Source: Dehalococcoidia bacterium (GTDB taxonomy: Bacteria; Chloroflexota; Dehalococcoidia; Bin125). From it: 64,000 bases of DNA. The notes below the pieces were generated by a model. It did no database searches, was not told the DNA's origin, and saw nothing but the letters and a program-made list of their open reading frames with translations. The DNA is taken from positions 248,001 through 312,000 of the forward strand of contig JAJDWB010000009.1 of NCBI GenBank assembly GCA_022825855.1, written 5' to 3'. The position numbers and the translations under genes were made by a program. Within the stretch, counting starts at the first letter, position 1; every line of letters begins with the position of its first letter. This document shows, one piece after another, positions 8,809 to 17,494 of the stretch.

Positions 8809-8863
8809 GGGCGCTCCCTTTGGCTTGCCGGGTCTCCCCTGGAGAGGGAGGGTTGCGGGCAGT

Positions 8864-10360
8864 CTAGGCGCGGTAGAAGATGCTGCCTCCGACGACGTCC
8901 TTGTTGAGGCGTTTGTTGAGATGCAGGCCTTCGAGCAGGAATTCCACGGCCGCCGCGATCGAGGCGGCGTCTTCGCCCACGTTGAGCGGCTGCAGGGCCT
9001 CGTCGAGACCTTCGATGCGGCCCACGATCGAGGCGTAGTCGCCGGCCTTAAGCGCCTCGCCGACCTCGACGGCGATGCCCGACTTGAACTCGGCGATCAC
9101 CGGTTCCAGCGTGCCGAGCTCGAAGTAGCGGCCGAAGACGACGGCGATGGCGCCGGCGATCAGCTTCTCGATCACCTTCTCGTCGGCGCCCTCGTCGACG
9201 GTCTCCAGCTCCATCTTGCCCTGCAGGGCGGGAGCGAGATGCCAGAGGTCGCAGATTCGGGGCGCGACCTGGTCCTCGCCGGCGAGGATGGCGCGGCGCA
9301 TCGCGTTGGCGGTCAGTGTTTCGAATCCGGCGATCGAGGCGCGGACGGAGACGCCGGAGCGCTGGGCCACGTCGGGGCTGCGGCGCGCGAGCCGCACGAT
9401 CTCGGCGACGATCTCGGCCATATAGTCGGGCGTGTTCAGGTTGCGTCCGGGCGCCGCCATCGGCACCGACTCCTGGGAGACGATTTCGAGCTCGGTCTCG
9501 AGTTCGGAGGGGTAGTGGGTGCGAATCTGCGCGCCGTAGCGGTCCTTGAGCGGGGTGATGATCCGTCCGCGGTTGGTGTAATCCTCGGGGTTGGCCGAGG
9601 CGACGATCAGCACATCGAGCGGCAGCCGCACGCGGAAGCCGCGAATCTGTACATCGCGCTCTTCCATGATGTTGAGCAGGCCGACCTGGATGCGCTCGGC
9701 GAGGTCGGGCAACTCGTTGATGCAGAAGATGCCGCGATTGGTGCGCGGGATCAGGCCGAAGTGGATGGTCAGTTCGTCGGAGAGGTAGCGGCCCTCAGCG
9801 ACCTTGATCGGGTCGACCTCACCGATCAGGTCGGCGATGGTGATGTCGGGCGTGGCCAGCTTCTCCCCGTAGCGGATGTCGCGCGGGACCCAGCGGATTG
9901 GCGCGTCGTCGCCCTGTTCCTCGATCCGCTGCTTGCCCTCGACCGAGATCGGAGCGAGCGGCTCTTCGAAGATCTCGACGCCGTCGAGGGTGGGGATCTC
10001 GTCGTCGAGCAGGCCGGTCAAGGCGCGGATCATGCGGCTCTTGGCCTGACCGCGCTCGCCGAGGAAGATCACGTCCTGCTCGGCCAGGAGCGCGTTCTCC
10101 AGGGCGGGGACGACGGTGTCTTCGTAACCGTGGATTTCGGGAAAGAGCGGGCCGCCGGCTTCAAGCCGCTTGATCAGGTTGTCGCGGATCTCTTCCCGGA
10201 CGGTTCGAGGTTGATAGCCGGATTCCTTCAACTGCCCCACGGTGGCCGCTCTATTGCTCACGTCGACTCCTATCCGCTCCCGACCGGCTCGCTCGAACTC
10301 GGACGGTTCCAGATCAATCGGTTGAGCGCCGGACATCGTGAAGTGCCCGCAGCGCTTCAT
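8864..10360 (-). CDS. MoxR/BchI-type AAA+ ATPase
   Basis: 498 residues. Walker A is GERGQAKS at 101-108 (the MoxR-like form with Ala for the last Gly), Walker B is IFCINE at 211-216, and sensor 1 is in ASANPED near 254-260. The N-terminal 80 residues precede the ATPase core, and the C-terminus is helical. Such ATPases work with VWA proteins, and the VWA gene follows directly. The first Met overlaps the upstream PurM-like gene by 47 nt; a second Met at 10336 would reduce this to 23 nt. Neither has a clear ribosome binding site, so translational coupling to the upstream gene is likely. Confidence 0.88.
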   Translation of the reverse strand: MKRCGHFTMSGAQPIDLEPSEFERAGRERIGVDVSNRAATVGQLKESGYQPRTVREEIRDNLIKRLEAGGPLFPEIHGYEDTVVPALENALLAEQDVIFLGERGQAKSRMIRALTGLLDDEIPTLDGVEIFEEPLAPISVEGKQRIEEQGDDAPIRWVPRDIRYGEKLATPDITIADLIGEVDPIKVAEGRYLSDELTIHFGLIPRTNRGIFCINELPDLAERIQVGLLNIMEERDVQIRGFRVRLPLDVLIVASANPEDYTNRGRIITPLKDRYGAQIRTHYPSELETELEIVSQESVPMAAPGRNLNTPDYMAEIVAEIVRLARRSPDVAQRSGVSVRASIAGFETLTANAMRRAILAGEDQVAPRICDLWHLAPALQGKMELETVDEGADEKVIEKLIAGAIAVVFGRYFELGTLEPVIAEFKSGIAVEVGEALKAGDYASIVGRIEGLDEALQPLNVGEDAASIAAAVEFLLEGLHLNKRLNKDVVGGSIFYRA

Positions 10361-11282
10361 CGCGCGGGAAGCGCGGAAGCGGACTCATCTGGCCGCCGTG
10401 ACTGAGTGTAGCGGGTAGTCCGGCCTCGACCCGTCCGATTGAGCGGGCTTCTACGCCGGCCGTTTGCAGCGCATCGAGCGCCGACGACGTCGCATCGGGA
10501 GCTACTGCGGCCAACAGCGTGCCCGAGCCCAGCAGTCCCAGAGGGTCGAGGCGGTGCTGCTCGCAGGCCTCAAGGGTCTCGGGCAGCCAGAGGATGCGAT
10601 CGGCGTCGAGTTCGGGGCCCAGCCCCGCGGCGTCGGCCAACTCCAGCGCTGCCGTCGCGATCCCGCCCTCGGTGACGTCGTGCATCGCATGGACGCCGTC
10701 GAGGCCGCGCAGCGCCCGGGCGGCAGCGGCGATGCTGATGCCTGGCTCGTCGAGCAGATGGGGATGGCCGAGGATTGCGGTGCCTTCCACGGCCGCCCGC
10801 CCGGCTTGCAGGATCAGGTCGCCATCCTGCGCGCCGTCGGAGCGGACGATCGCGTCCAGCGGCGCGCTGCCGATCAGGGTGCAGGAGACGACCGTGCGGG
10901 TGACCGCGTCGGTCAACTCGGTGTGGCCGCCGACCAGCTCGACCTGCTCAACGATGCAGGCGTCCTGCAGATCGATTAGCAGCGCCTGGAGGTCCTCGAG
11001 GCGCGTGCCGGGCGGCGCGAGGATCGTGGCGAGCAACCAGCGAGGCTCTGCGCCGACGGCGAAGATGTCGTTGGCGTTGACCGTGAGCGCCAGCCTGCCG
11101 ACGTCGGCGCCGGCGAAGGTGATCGGATCGGACGTGGCGACGAGCGCCTCGTCTCCCCAGCGCACGATGGCCGCGTCGCGGCCGACGCCCGGTCCCTGGA
11201 GGACATCGCCGGTTGCGTTCGGGCGCAGCACCGCCAGGAGCTCGGGCGGCGCTTTGCCGGTGTTCGGTATGGATGGCGGCAT
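10314..11282 (-). CDS. PurM/HypE-like AIR-synthase-related protein
   Basis: 322 residues with the two-domain AIR synthase fold: GVGRDAAIV with SDPITFAGADVG near the N-terminus (ATP/metal-binding strand) and LTVNANDIFAVGAEP, which is close to HypE. The C-terminal part carries HDVTEGGIATAALELA, another family signature. True HypE ends in a conserved cysteine that becomes cyanylated; this protein ends RRSTD and no hydrogenase gene is present, so a hydrogenase role is unlikely. It overlaps the start of the MoxR ATPase gene, forming one unit with it and the VWA gene. It may phosphorylate a small substrate or carboxylate, but this is not shown. Confidence 0.75.
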   Translation of the reverse strand: MPPSIPNTGKAPPELLAVLRPNATGDVLQGPGVGRDAAIVRWGDEALVATSDPITFAGADVGRLALTVNANDIFAVGAEPRWLLATILAPPGTRLEDLQALLIDLQDACIVEQVELVGGHTELTDAVTRTVVSCTLIGSAPLDAIVRSDGAQDGDLILQAGRAAVEGTAILGHPHLLDEPGISIAAAARALRGLDGVHAMHDVTEGGIATAALELADAAGLGPELDADRILWLPETLEACEQHRLDPLGLLGSGTLLAAVAPDATSSALDALQTAGVEARSIGRVEAGLPATLSHGGQMSPLPRFPRDEALRALHDVRRSTD

Positions 11283-11370
11283 GTCGTGATCTATAGCAGC
11301 AGTGGATTGAAGATTCGAATGGCCGAACGATTGCTCGGGAACCTGCTTCGCACATGCATATAGTGGTCAC

Positions 11371-13476
11371 ATGAACGCGACCGTTGCTGAGCATGTCGGT
11401 GGATTGGCCTGGTCGGAAGATCCGCGCGGCATCGAGTTGAACGCGCTGCGGATCGACTTCGAGGGCGCGTCGCCGCACACGGTGTCCCTGCCGCGCCGGG
11501 GACCGATCAAGCTGACGGAGTTCCCCGAAGCGGACGCGCTCAGTTCGGTGCGCGACGATCTGCTGGAGGCGGAGCGGTCGCTGGGCGGACCGGCGGTGCT
11601 GCGCTGGCGGGCGGACGGCCTAGGCGGGGCGGAGACCAGCGAGGTCCGGCTGATCGACGAACCGCTGCCCTGGGGCGGAGGACCCGGCCGCGGTCTGCCG
11701 CAGTCGCCGAATCGCCTCGACCGCTGGTCCCGGGCCAATGCGGGCGAGGTGATCCCGAACGTGATCACGCCGCTGAGCTGGTCGGTGATCGCGGACTCGC
11801 TGGAGAAGGGGTTCCACGATCCGTGGGGGGACTGGACCGAGGGCCGGCGCTTTGTGGCGATGTACGACGGCTATGTGTACTTCAATGTCGGGCTGATGCT
11901 GGAGATCATCCAGGAGCGATTCGGGCTGACCGGCGCGCATTTCCTGGAGGCGGTGGGCGGGCCCGAGGCTGCCGCGGTGAAGCAGGACGGCGACACGAAC
12001 CGGGCCACGCGAATCCGCTGGACGAGGTTGTTGCGTCAGTTGCCCTGGCTGATGGGTTGGCTGCGCGACCAGGACACGCTGCCCAAACGCTGGCCGGACG
12101 AACGAGCCAGGGCCGAGGAAGAACGCGACCGGCTCAAGGCGCTCGACGTCTCGCAACTCTCGGACCGCGACATCCTGCGCGAGCTGACCCGTTCAGCGGC
12201 CGAAGGCGAGCGCCAGGTGATTTTTCTGATGCGCGCGCAAAGCGCCGTCTATGCCGCGGCGCAGGGTCTGCTCTGGGCGATCGACCGCTGGCTGGGGATG
12301 GACAAACGCAACCTGGTGCTCTCGGTACTGCAGGGGGTGCCGGGGATTCGCACCCAGGACGGCAATCTCGCGCTGCGGCGGATCGCGGAGCGGGCCGCGC
12401 GGGAATCGGACGCGGTCGAGTTCGTCCGCGGCCACGAGGCGGAGCAGATCTGGCCGGCGCTGCACGCGGCCGAGTTACCCGCCTCGCTGCTCTGGCTGCG
12501 CCACGATCTGGACGACTTCATCGACGAGTACGGACATCGGGCGGCAGGGGAACTGGAGATTGCCGAGCCGCGCTGGGCTGAGCAGCCGGCGCTGATTCTC
12601 GACACCTTCCGCGACTACGTGCTTCATCCGGGGGATGCCGGCGCCGACGAATCGCTCGAACGCCAGCGGCGGGTGCGGTCGGAGGCACATCAGGAAATCA
12701 AGGACCTGCTCTACCGTCACCCGCTCGGCTATCTGCGCTGGCCGCTGTTCCGCGCCCAGATTTACCAGGCGCGCCGGCTCCAGCCGCTGCGCGAGAATCC
12801 CAAGTTCACGCTGCTCGAGCTGTCACAGCAACAGCGCGGGTTGTGGAAGGAACTCACCGCCCGCTGGATCAATGCTGGTCTGCTCAGCAGCGAGGACGAT
12901 ATCTACTACCTGCTGTTCGAGGAGCTGGCGACGCTGGCGCGGCGTTCGAGCGATCCGGCGGTCGGGGCGCGGATGCGCAGTCGAATCCGCCGCCGCCGCG
13001 CCCAGTTTGCCGAGTGGACGCAGTCGCCGGCGCCGCCCTTGCGTGACCTGCACGGCAAGGTGATCGGCGTGAGCAGCGTCAGCGTCGACGCGGTCGTGAA
13101 GGCCGGGGAGGCGCCGAGCAGCAAACCGGCTGAGCGATCCGAGATGCCGCTCACGCTGAGCGGGATCGCGGCTTCGGCGGGCGTCGCCGAGGGTCTGGCG
13201 CACGTGGCCGACTCACCGGCCAGCGGCCGCGAGATTCAGGCCGGCCAGATTCTCGTCGCGCGCTTCACCGATCCGGGATGGACGCCGATTTTCCCGCTGG
13301 CCTCTGCCGTGGTCACGGAGATCGGCGGGGTGCTGAGCCACGGCGCGATCGTGGCGCGGGAGTTCGGCATCCCAGCGGTCGTCAACGTGCAGCGGGCGAC
13401 GGAGCTGATCCGCTCGGGTGATTCACTCAGAATCGACGGATCCAACGGCCAGGTCACGATCATCGAACGCGCCTGA
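11371..13476 (+). CDS. PEP-utilising enzyme without ATP-grasp domain
   Basis: 701 residues. The C-terminal 100 residues form the swivelling phosphohistidine domain of PEP synthase, PPDK and rifampin phosphotransferase: GGVLSHGAIVAREFGIPAVV, with the phosphorylatable His657. Upstream, NVITPLSWSVI and a long helical region resemble the acceptor-binding part of rifampin phosphotransferase. The ATP-binding domain that normally supplies the phosphate is absent, and no partner gene encoding it is adjacent. It is divergent from the PurM-like gene, with an 88-nt shared promoter region. It may use a separate ATP-grasp subunit or be a non-phosphotransferase relative. The substrate is unknown. Confidence 0.75.
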   Translation: MNATVAEHVGGLAWSEDPRGIELNALRIDFEGASPHTVSLPRRGPIKLTEFPEADALSSVRDDLLEAERSLGGPAVLRWRADGLGGAETSEVRLIDEPLPWGGGPGRGLPQSPNRLDRWSRANAGEVIPNVITPLSWSVIADSLEKGFHDPWGDWTEGRRFVAMYDGYVYFNVGLMLEIIQERFGLTGAHFLEAVGGPEAAAVKQDGDTNRATRIRWTRLLRQLPWLMGWLRDQDTLPKRWPDERARAEEERDRLKALDVSQLSDRDILRELTRSAAEGERQVIFLMRAQSAVYAAAQGLLWAIDRWLGMDKRNLVLSVLQGVPGIRTQDGNLALRRIAERAARESDAVEFVRGHEAEQIWPALHAAELPASLLWLRHDLDDFIDEYGHRAAGELEIAEPRWAEQPALILDTFRDYVLHPGDAGADESLERQRRVRSEAHQEIKDLLYRHPLGYLRWPLFRAQIYQARRLQPLRENPKFTLLELSQQQRGLWKELTARWINAGLLSSEDDIYYLLFEELATLARRSSDPAVGARMRSRIRRRRAQFAEWTQSPAPPLRDLHGKVIGVSSVSVDAVVKAGEAPSSKPAERSEMPLTLSGIAASAGVAEGLAHVADSPASGREIQAGQILVARFTDPGWTPIFPLASAVVTEIGGVLSHGAIVAREFGIPAVVNVQRATELIRSGDSLRIDGSNGQVTIIERA

Positions 13477-13524
13477 ACGCGCCTTGCTGGCATCGACCCG
13501 TGGGCTAGCTGCGCAGGCCATCGG

Positions 13525-14454
13525 TCAGGCGAGCGGCGGAGAGGGTTCCAGCAAGGATCTGACCTGTCCGTCGACGAGCAGCGGCATGTAGTCCCAGCCG
13601 GCGAGCAGCAGCGGATCGATGCCGCGCAGGGCGGTGCTGACCAGTTCGCGGTCGAGGCTGTTGGCCAGTGTGAGCATGGCGGCGATGCGGAACCCGTCGG
13701 CGGCGCCGATCGCCTGCTCAGCCTCGCGCAGGGAACGCCGCATCAGGCGGCGTACCGTGCGTCCGTCGGCAAAGGAACCGGGCGGCGCACAGAGCACGAT
13801 TGGCTGCTCCAGGCCCTCAAGGCGCTGCACGCGCCAGGTGTCCTCGACCTGCACGGTGGTCGCGTTGCCGTCCTGGCGAATGCCGTTGGCGACGAGCACG
13901 AGAAAGTCGACCATCTGCGTGATCTTCGCCTCGTCCTCGGGCAGGCGGTGGAGGTTGGACGAGTCGAGCTGATACTCGCCCATGACCTGGTTGGTGAACT
14001 TGGCCCAATGCTGCGAGAGACCACCGAGGACGCTCATGTAGGAGCCGTCGGATCCGGTCTTGCGCACGGCCACATCGACCCTGAACGCCGCTTCGCCGCG
14101 AGCGCCGGGATCGAGCTCGCGGATCGCATCGCCGACCAGCCCGGCGGCGTGGTCGGGCTCCTCGGGCAAGGCCGCCCCGGGCGGAATCCAGACCAGAGCG
14201 TCCCGCGCGCCATAGGCGTGCAGGCGCTCTTCGAAGGCGGCCTTGCGGGCCAGCGTCTGGCCGTCGGCGAGCAACCCGGAGAAGTCGAAGAGAACGCAGG
14301 CGGCCGCCAAGCCGGCCTCGCCGTTGGCCCGAAACGGCGTGACCAGCGAGCCGGGCGACGGCGGATCGAACGAGACATCGCCGGCGCCGGCGTCGATCAG
14401 CGCATCGCGCGCCATCGCGGCTGCGACCCAAGTCAACTGCTGCTGCGGATCCAT
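13525..14454 (-). CDS. hypothetical protein, 309 residues
   Basis: A soluble, mixed alpha/beta protein with no signal peptide, membrane segment or motif that I recognise. The N-terminus is MDPQQQLTWVAAAMARDAL. Segments such as EAAFRVDVAVRKTGSDGSYM and TVQVEDTWRVQRLEGLEQPI suggest beta structure, and the C-terminal part is helical. It converges with the PEP-utilising gene and lies downstream of the histidine kinase on the same strand with a 59-nt gap, so it may be part of that transcript. No function can be assigned. Confidence 0.65.
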   Translation of the reverse strand: MDPQQQLTWVAAAMARDALIDAGAGDVSFDPPSPGSLVTPFRANGEAGLAAACVLFDFSGLLADGQTLARKAAFEERLHAYGARDALVWIPPGAALPEEPDHAAGLVGDAIRELDPGARGEAAFRVDVAVRKTGSDGSYMSVLGGLSQHWAKFTNQVMGEYQLDSSNLHRLPEDEAKITQMVDFLVLVANGIRQDGNATTVQVEDTWRVQRLEGLEQPIVLCAPPGSFADGRTVRRLMRRSLREAEQAIGAADGFRIAAMLTLANSLDRELVSTALRGIDPLLLAGWDYMPLLVDGQVRSLLEPSPPLA

Positions 14455-14513
14455 GGCAGGCAGCGTATCGCAGGCTCCGGCGGAGGCCGGCGCGTGGACA
14501 GGGCGGAGCAGTC

Positions 14514-15980
14514 CTAGTTCTGAGTCGGACCGAGCGGCAGGCGAACCGTGATCGTTGTGCCGACGTTGGGCTCGCTCCGCGCCCGGATGCGGCCGCCGTG
14601 GGCCCGGACGATCTCGCGCGAAATGGCCAGGCCCAGTCCGGCGCCGGGACCGCTGCGCGACTCCGGCTGCCAGAAGCGATCGAAGAGGTGGTCGAGGTCG
14701 TCCGCCGCGATGCCTTCGCCGGTGTCGCTGACGCTGACTTCGACCTCGCCGCCGGACTCGCGGGCGGAGATCACAATCGAGCCCTCGGTCGTGTGCCGCA
14801 GGGCATTGTCCACCAGGTTGTTCAACACCTGCACGAGGCGGTCGAAGTCGGCCTCGATTGAGGGGGTTCCGGCCGCAATCTCCCAGCGCAGTTCCACGCC
14901 CCGATCTTGTGCTCTCGACTCGAACATCGCCTCGATGTGCGCAAACAGCTCTTCCAGTTCAATAGTGGAGCGCTCCAGGCGATACTGGCCGGCCTCGAGG
15001 CGGGAGAGGTCAAGGAGCTGCTCGATCATCCGCAGCATGCGGCGGGTTTCATCGTGGATCACGTCGAGCGACGCCTCGCGTCGGGCGGAATCGGAGACAG
15101 TGCCGTCGCGCAGCGCTTCGACAAAGCCGCGGATCGAGGTGAGCGGCGTGCGAAGCTCGTGCGAGACATCGGCGATGAATCCGCGCATAGCGCGTTCGTT
15201 GCCGGAGACACGCTCGGCCATGGCGTTGAATGCGGCGGCCAGTTCTCTTACCTGGGTGGGTCCGGTCTCCGCCGCGCGCATGTCGTAGCGGTCGGGACCG
15301 AAGCGTCGGACCACGCCGGTCAGGGCCTCGAGCGGACGCATGAGTTGACGTGAGAGGATCATCGCGACGAGCACTGCGACCGCGAGTCCCGCGAGGCCGG
15401 CAACCAACAGGCGGCCGACCAGTTCCCCGTATCCGGCGAACCCGTATCCCTCGCCGAAGGTGACCGCCATCAACACCGCGCTGTCCCCATCGGTCCCGCG
15501 AGCCAGCCCGGGCGCGACCATGACGCGGGCCAGCGCCGTTTGCTTCTTGCCGTCAACGCGCAGGCTGGTGTCCAGCCAACCATCTGCCCTCGAACCGTGG
15601 ACAATGTCGGCGTAGTGAATGCCGGTCGATCCATCCTGCCCGGCCCAGGACGGTTCGAACCCGGAGAGCACGCGTCCGCGGCCGTCGGTGAGGATCACGA
15701 TCAGTCCGGCGTGCTCGGCCTGCTCGTGAATCATCGTGACCAGCGCATCGCGGTCGATCGCCTCGGCCTGGCGCAGATTTCGCAGGATTTCCACGCCCAG
15801 CGCGTTGCCCGCAGTACGCAGCTCGGAACGGTCGATGTCTTCGCGGTAGCCGCCGAACAGGGAGAAGAAGACGACGGCGGACACGATCAACATGACCAGC
15901 ACGAGGCCGGCAAATCCTGCGAAGAGCCGGAGTCCGTATCCGGCCATCGGAGTTGCTCCCGTCCTGATCGACAGAACCAT
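14514..15980 (-). CDS. sensor histidine kinase
   Basis: 488 residues. I start at ATG 15980, which overlaps the regulator stop by one base (TGATG), the usual mark of coupled translation; the open frame upstream of it is only a shadow of the regulator. Order: membrane helix 1 (about 19-42), an extracytoplasmic sensor domain (43-185), membrane helix 2 (190-209), HAMP (210-262), the phosphoacceptor box FIADVSHELRTP with His274, and the ATP-binding domain with N-box (NNLVDNALRH), G1 (DTGEGI) and G2 (GAGLGLA). It phosphorylates the regulator encoded just upstream. The stimulus is unknown. Confidence 0.92.
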   Translation of the reverse strand: MVLSIRTGATPMAGYGLRLFAGFAGLVLVMLIVSAVVFFSLFGGYREDIDRSELRTAGNALGVEILRNLRQAEAIDRDALVTMIHEQAEHAGLIVILTDGRGRVLSGFEPSWAGQDGSTGIHYADIVHGSRADGWLDTSLRVDGKKQTALARVMVAPGLARGTDGDSAVLMAVTFGEGYGFAGYGELVGRLLVAGLAGLAVAVLVAMILSRQLMRPLEALTGVVRRFGPDRYDMRAAETGPTQVRELAAAFNAMAERVSGNERAMRGFIADVSHELRTPLTSIRGFVEALRDGTVSDSARREASLDVIHDETRRMLRMIEQLLDLSRLEAGQYRLERSTIELEELFAHIEAMFESRAQDRGVELRWEIAAGTPSIEADFDRLVQVLNNLVDNALRHTTEGSIVISARESGGEVEVSVSDTGEGIAADDLDHLFDRFWQPESRSGPGAGLGLAISREIVRAHGGRIRARSEPNVGTTITVRLPLGPTQN

Positions 15981-16732
15981 CAGTTGGCGGCGGATTGTGT
16001 TTCCACGAGCTTGTAGCCCACGCCGCGGACGGTCTCGATGGCGATGCCCGGGTCGTCGCCGTCGGGGGAGAGCTTGCGTCGAAGCTGATTGACGTGCACG
16101 TCGACGGTTCGGGTCTCGCCGAAGTATTCGTAGCCCCAGACCTGTTCGAGGAGCTGTTCCCGGGTGAGGACGATGCCCTGGTACTCGGCGAGCTGCCTGA
16201 GCAACTCGAACTCCTTGTTGCGCAGGGTCAGCGGCGCTCCGTTGAGGGTGACCTCGCGGCGATCCCAATCCAGCGCCAGCGGACCGACGGCGATCTGTCC
16301 TCGCGCGTTCAGGCCGGAGCCGGCCGGTCCGCCGGCGACGGCAGAGCGGCGCAGGATCGCCTTGACCCGGGCGGTCAACTCGCGGGGATGGAACGGCTTG
16401 CCCAGGTAGTCGTCGGCGCCCAGTTCCAGCCCGACGATTCGATCGACGTCTTCCGAGCGGGCGGTGAGCATCAGGATCGGGACCTCGCTGATTGACGTGG
16501 ACGCGGCGCGAAGCTCGCGCGTCACTTCGTAGCCGGACTTCCTGGGCAGCATCAGGTCGAGGACGATCAGGTCGGGCAGCGCGGAGCGGGCGAGATCGAG
16601 GGCCGACTCGCCGTCGTCGGCCGTGATCACCACGTAACCTTCGCGCTCAAGGTAGATCGAGCAGAGTTCGCGAATGTTGGCCTCGTCGTCAACGACGAGG
16701 ATGGTGCGGTCGGTATCGTCAATCAGGGTCAT
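15980..16732 (-). CDS. OmpR/PhoB-family response regulator
   Basis: 250 residues from ATG 16732, chosen because GGAGGG lies nine bases upstream; an in-frame ATG at 16783 has no such site. The receiver domain shows the acidic pair Asp15-Asp16, the phosphoacceptor Asp59 (VLDLMLP) and Lys112 (GKPF). The C-terminal winged helix carries the typical TRTVDVHVNQLRRKL and VRGVGYKL. It forms a two-component system with the coupled kinase and should act as a DNA-binding transcription factor. Targets are not visible; the neighbours include S21 and two membrane proteins. Confidence 0.93.
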   Translation of the reverse strand: MTLIDDTDRTILVVDDEANIRELCSIYLEREGYVVITADDGESALDLARSALPDLIVLDLMLPRKSGYEVTRELRAASTSISEVPILMLTARSEDVDRIVGLELGADDYLGKPFHPRELTARVKAILRRSAVAGGPAGSGLNARGQIAVGPLALDWDRREVTLNGAPLTLRNKEFELLRQLAEYQGIVLTREQLLEQVWGYEYFGETRTVDVHVNQLRRKLSPDGDDPGIAIETVRGVGYKLVETQSAAN

Positions 16733-16853
16733 GGCGCGTCGCCCTCCGTCCCCATCTTCAGGTTCGAGGGTACGCAGAGTCATCAGGCTCAGGTCAGCCC
16801 GGAGTCAGCGTTGAGTAAAGCGGGAACGGGTGCGGAACGGGGCCGGCTGGGCG

Positions 16854-17066
16854 CTAGCGGCTCATACGCGGGCGGCGAGTCTTGACCATCGCCCGGCGGC
16901 GGCGGCGGGCGGCGCGGCGTTCGGCCTGGCGTTGCTTCTCGCGATTGCTGATGAACCGCCGGCGTCGCCGCGCCTCCTGCAGCACGCCGTCGCGCTGCAC
17001 CATCTTGTTGAAGCGGCGGATGAGAGCCTCGGGGCTCTCCTGCTCTTTGCGGCTCACCAGTAGCAT
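16854..17066 (-). CDS. rpsU: 30S ribosomal protein S21
   Basis: 70 residues. The N-terminal part ESPEALIRRFNKMVQRDGVLQE is diagnostic for S21, followed by the Arg-rich tail (RRRRRF ... RRAARRRRRAMVKTRRP) that binds 16S rRNA near the anti-Shine-Dalgarno end. The tail is somewhat more arginine-rich than in Escherichia coli, in keeping with the high GC. It stands alone between the response regulator and a small membrane protein on the same strand, with 59 nt to the latter, rather than beside dnaG or rpoD. Confidence 0.92.
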   Translation of the reverse strand: MLLVSRKEQESPEALIRRFNKMVQRDGVLQEARRRRRFISNREKQRQAERRAARRRRRAMVKTRRPRMSR

Positions 17067-17125
17067 GGGCGGTCGGTTCCTCTGATCGTCAGTTGTTCGC
17101 AGATTCCCGCCTAGCGTAGCAGGAG

Positions 17126-17494
17126 TTACCGGGTCGGTTCCTGTTCACGCAGCGGGAAGAACGCAGAGTAGGCCAGCACCGCGATCAGCACGAAGAGCAG
17201 TCCGGCTCCAAACATCAGCGCGTCCCGCAAGGCATCGTCGGACGGTTCGGCGACCGCCTTCCCGGCTCCTCCGCCGGTCGCGGGGGCGCGATCATCCAGA
17301 GCAAACGCCGGACCGCCACTGAGGCCGATCGAATCGTGCTGGACCACCTCAATGTCCGGCGCAGACTCGTGCGTCGCGGGCTCGTGCTGAGCGCCGAGGG
17401 TGCCTCCGAAGATCACCAGCAGCGCGGAAACCAGACCGGCGGCTGCCGCCAGGATTGCGATCCGCCACACTTTGCCGAGACTATGCCGATCCAT
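17126..17494 (-). CDS. small membrane-anchored extracytoplasmic protein
   Basis: 122 residues with an N-terminal hydrophobic segment (IAILAAAAGLVSALLVIFGG), a short extracytoplasmic stretch rich in Gly, Ala and Asp, and a second membrane helix (MFGAGLLFVLIAVLAYSAFF) with a charged tail. The stretch before the second helix contains APATGGGAG, a loose relative of the PxTGTGG motif in the preceding gene's product and at 39812-40432. Its start overlaps the end of the upstream gene by 14 nt, so the two are translationally coupled and probably work together at the cell surface. Function is unknown. Confidence 0.6.
   Translation of the reverse strand: MDRHSLGKVWRIAILAAAAGLVSALLVIFGGTLGAQHEPATHESAPDIEVVQHDSIGLSGGPAFALDDRAPATGGGAGKAVAEPSDDALRDALMFGAGLLFVLIAVLAYSAFFPLREQEPTR

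Noticed and set aside
8546-10405. 619-residue plus-strand frame opposite the MoxR ATPase
   Set aside because: Antisense shadow; the minus strand carries Walker motifs and a continuous family match.
10314-11282. Hydrogenase maturation protein HypE
   Set aside because: The terminal cysteine is missing and there are no hyp or hydrogenase genes in the window.
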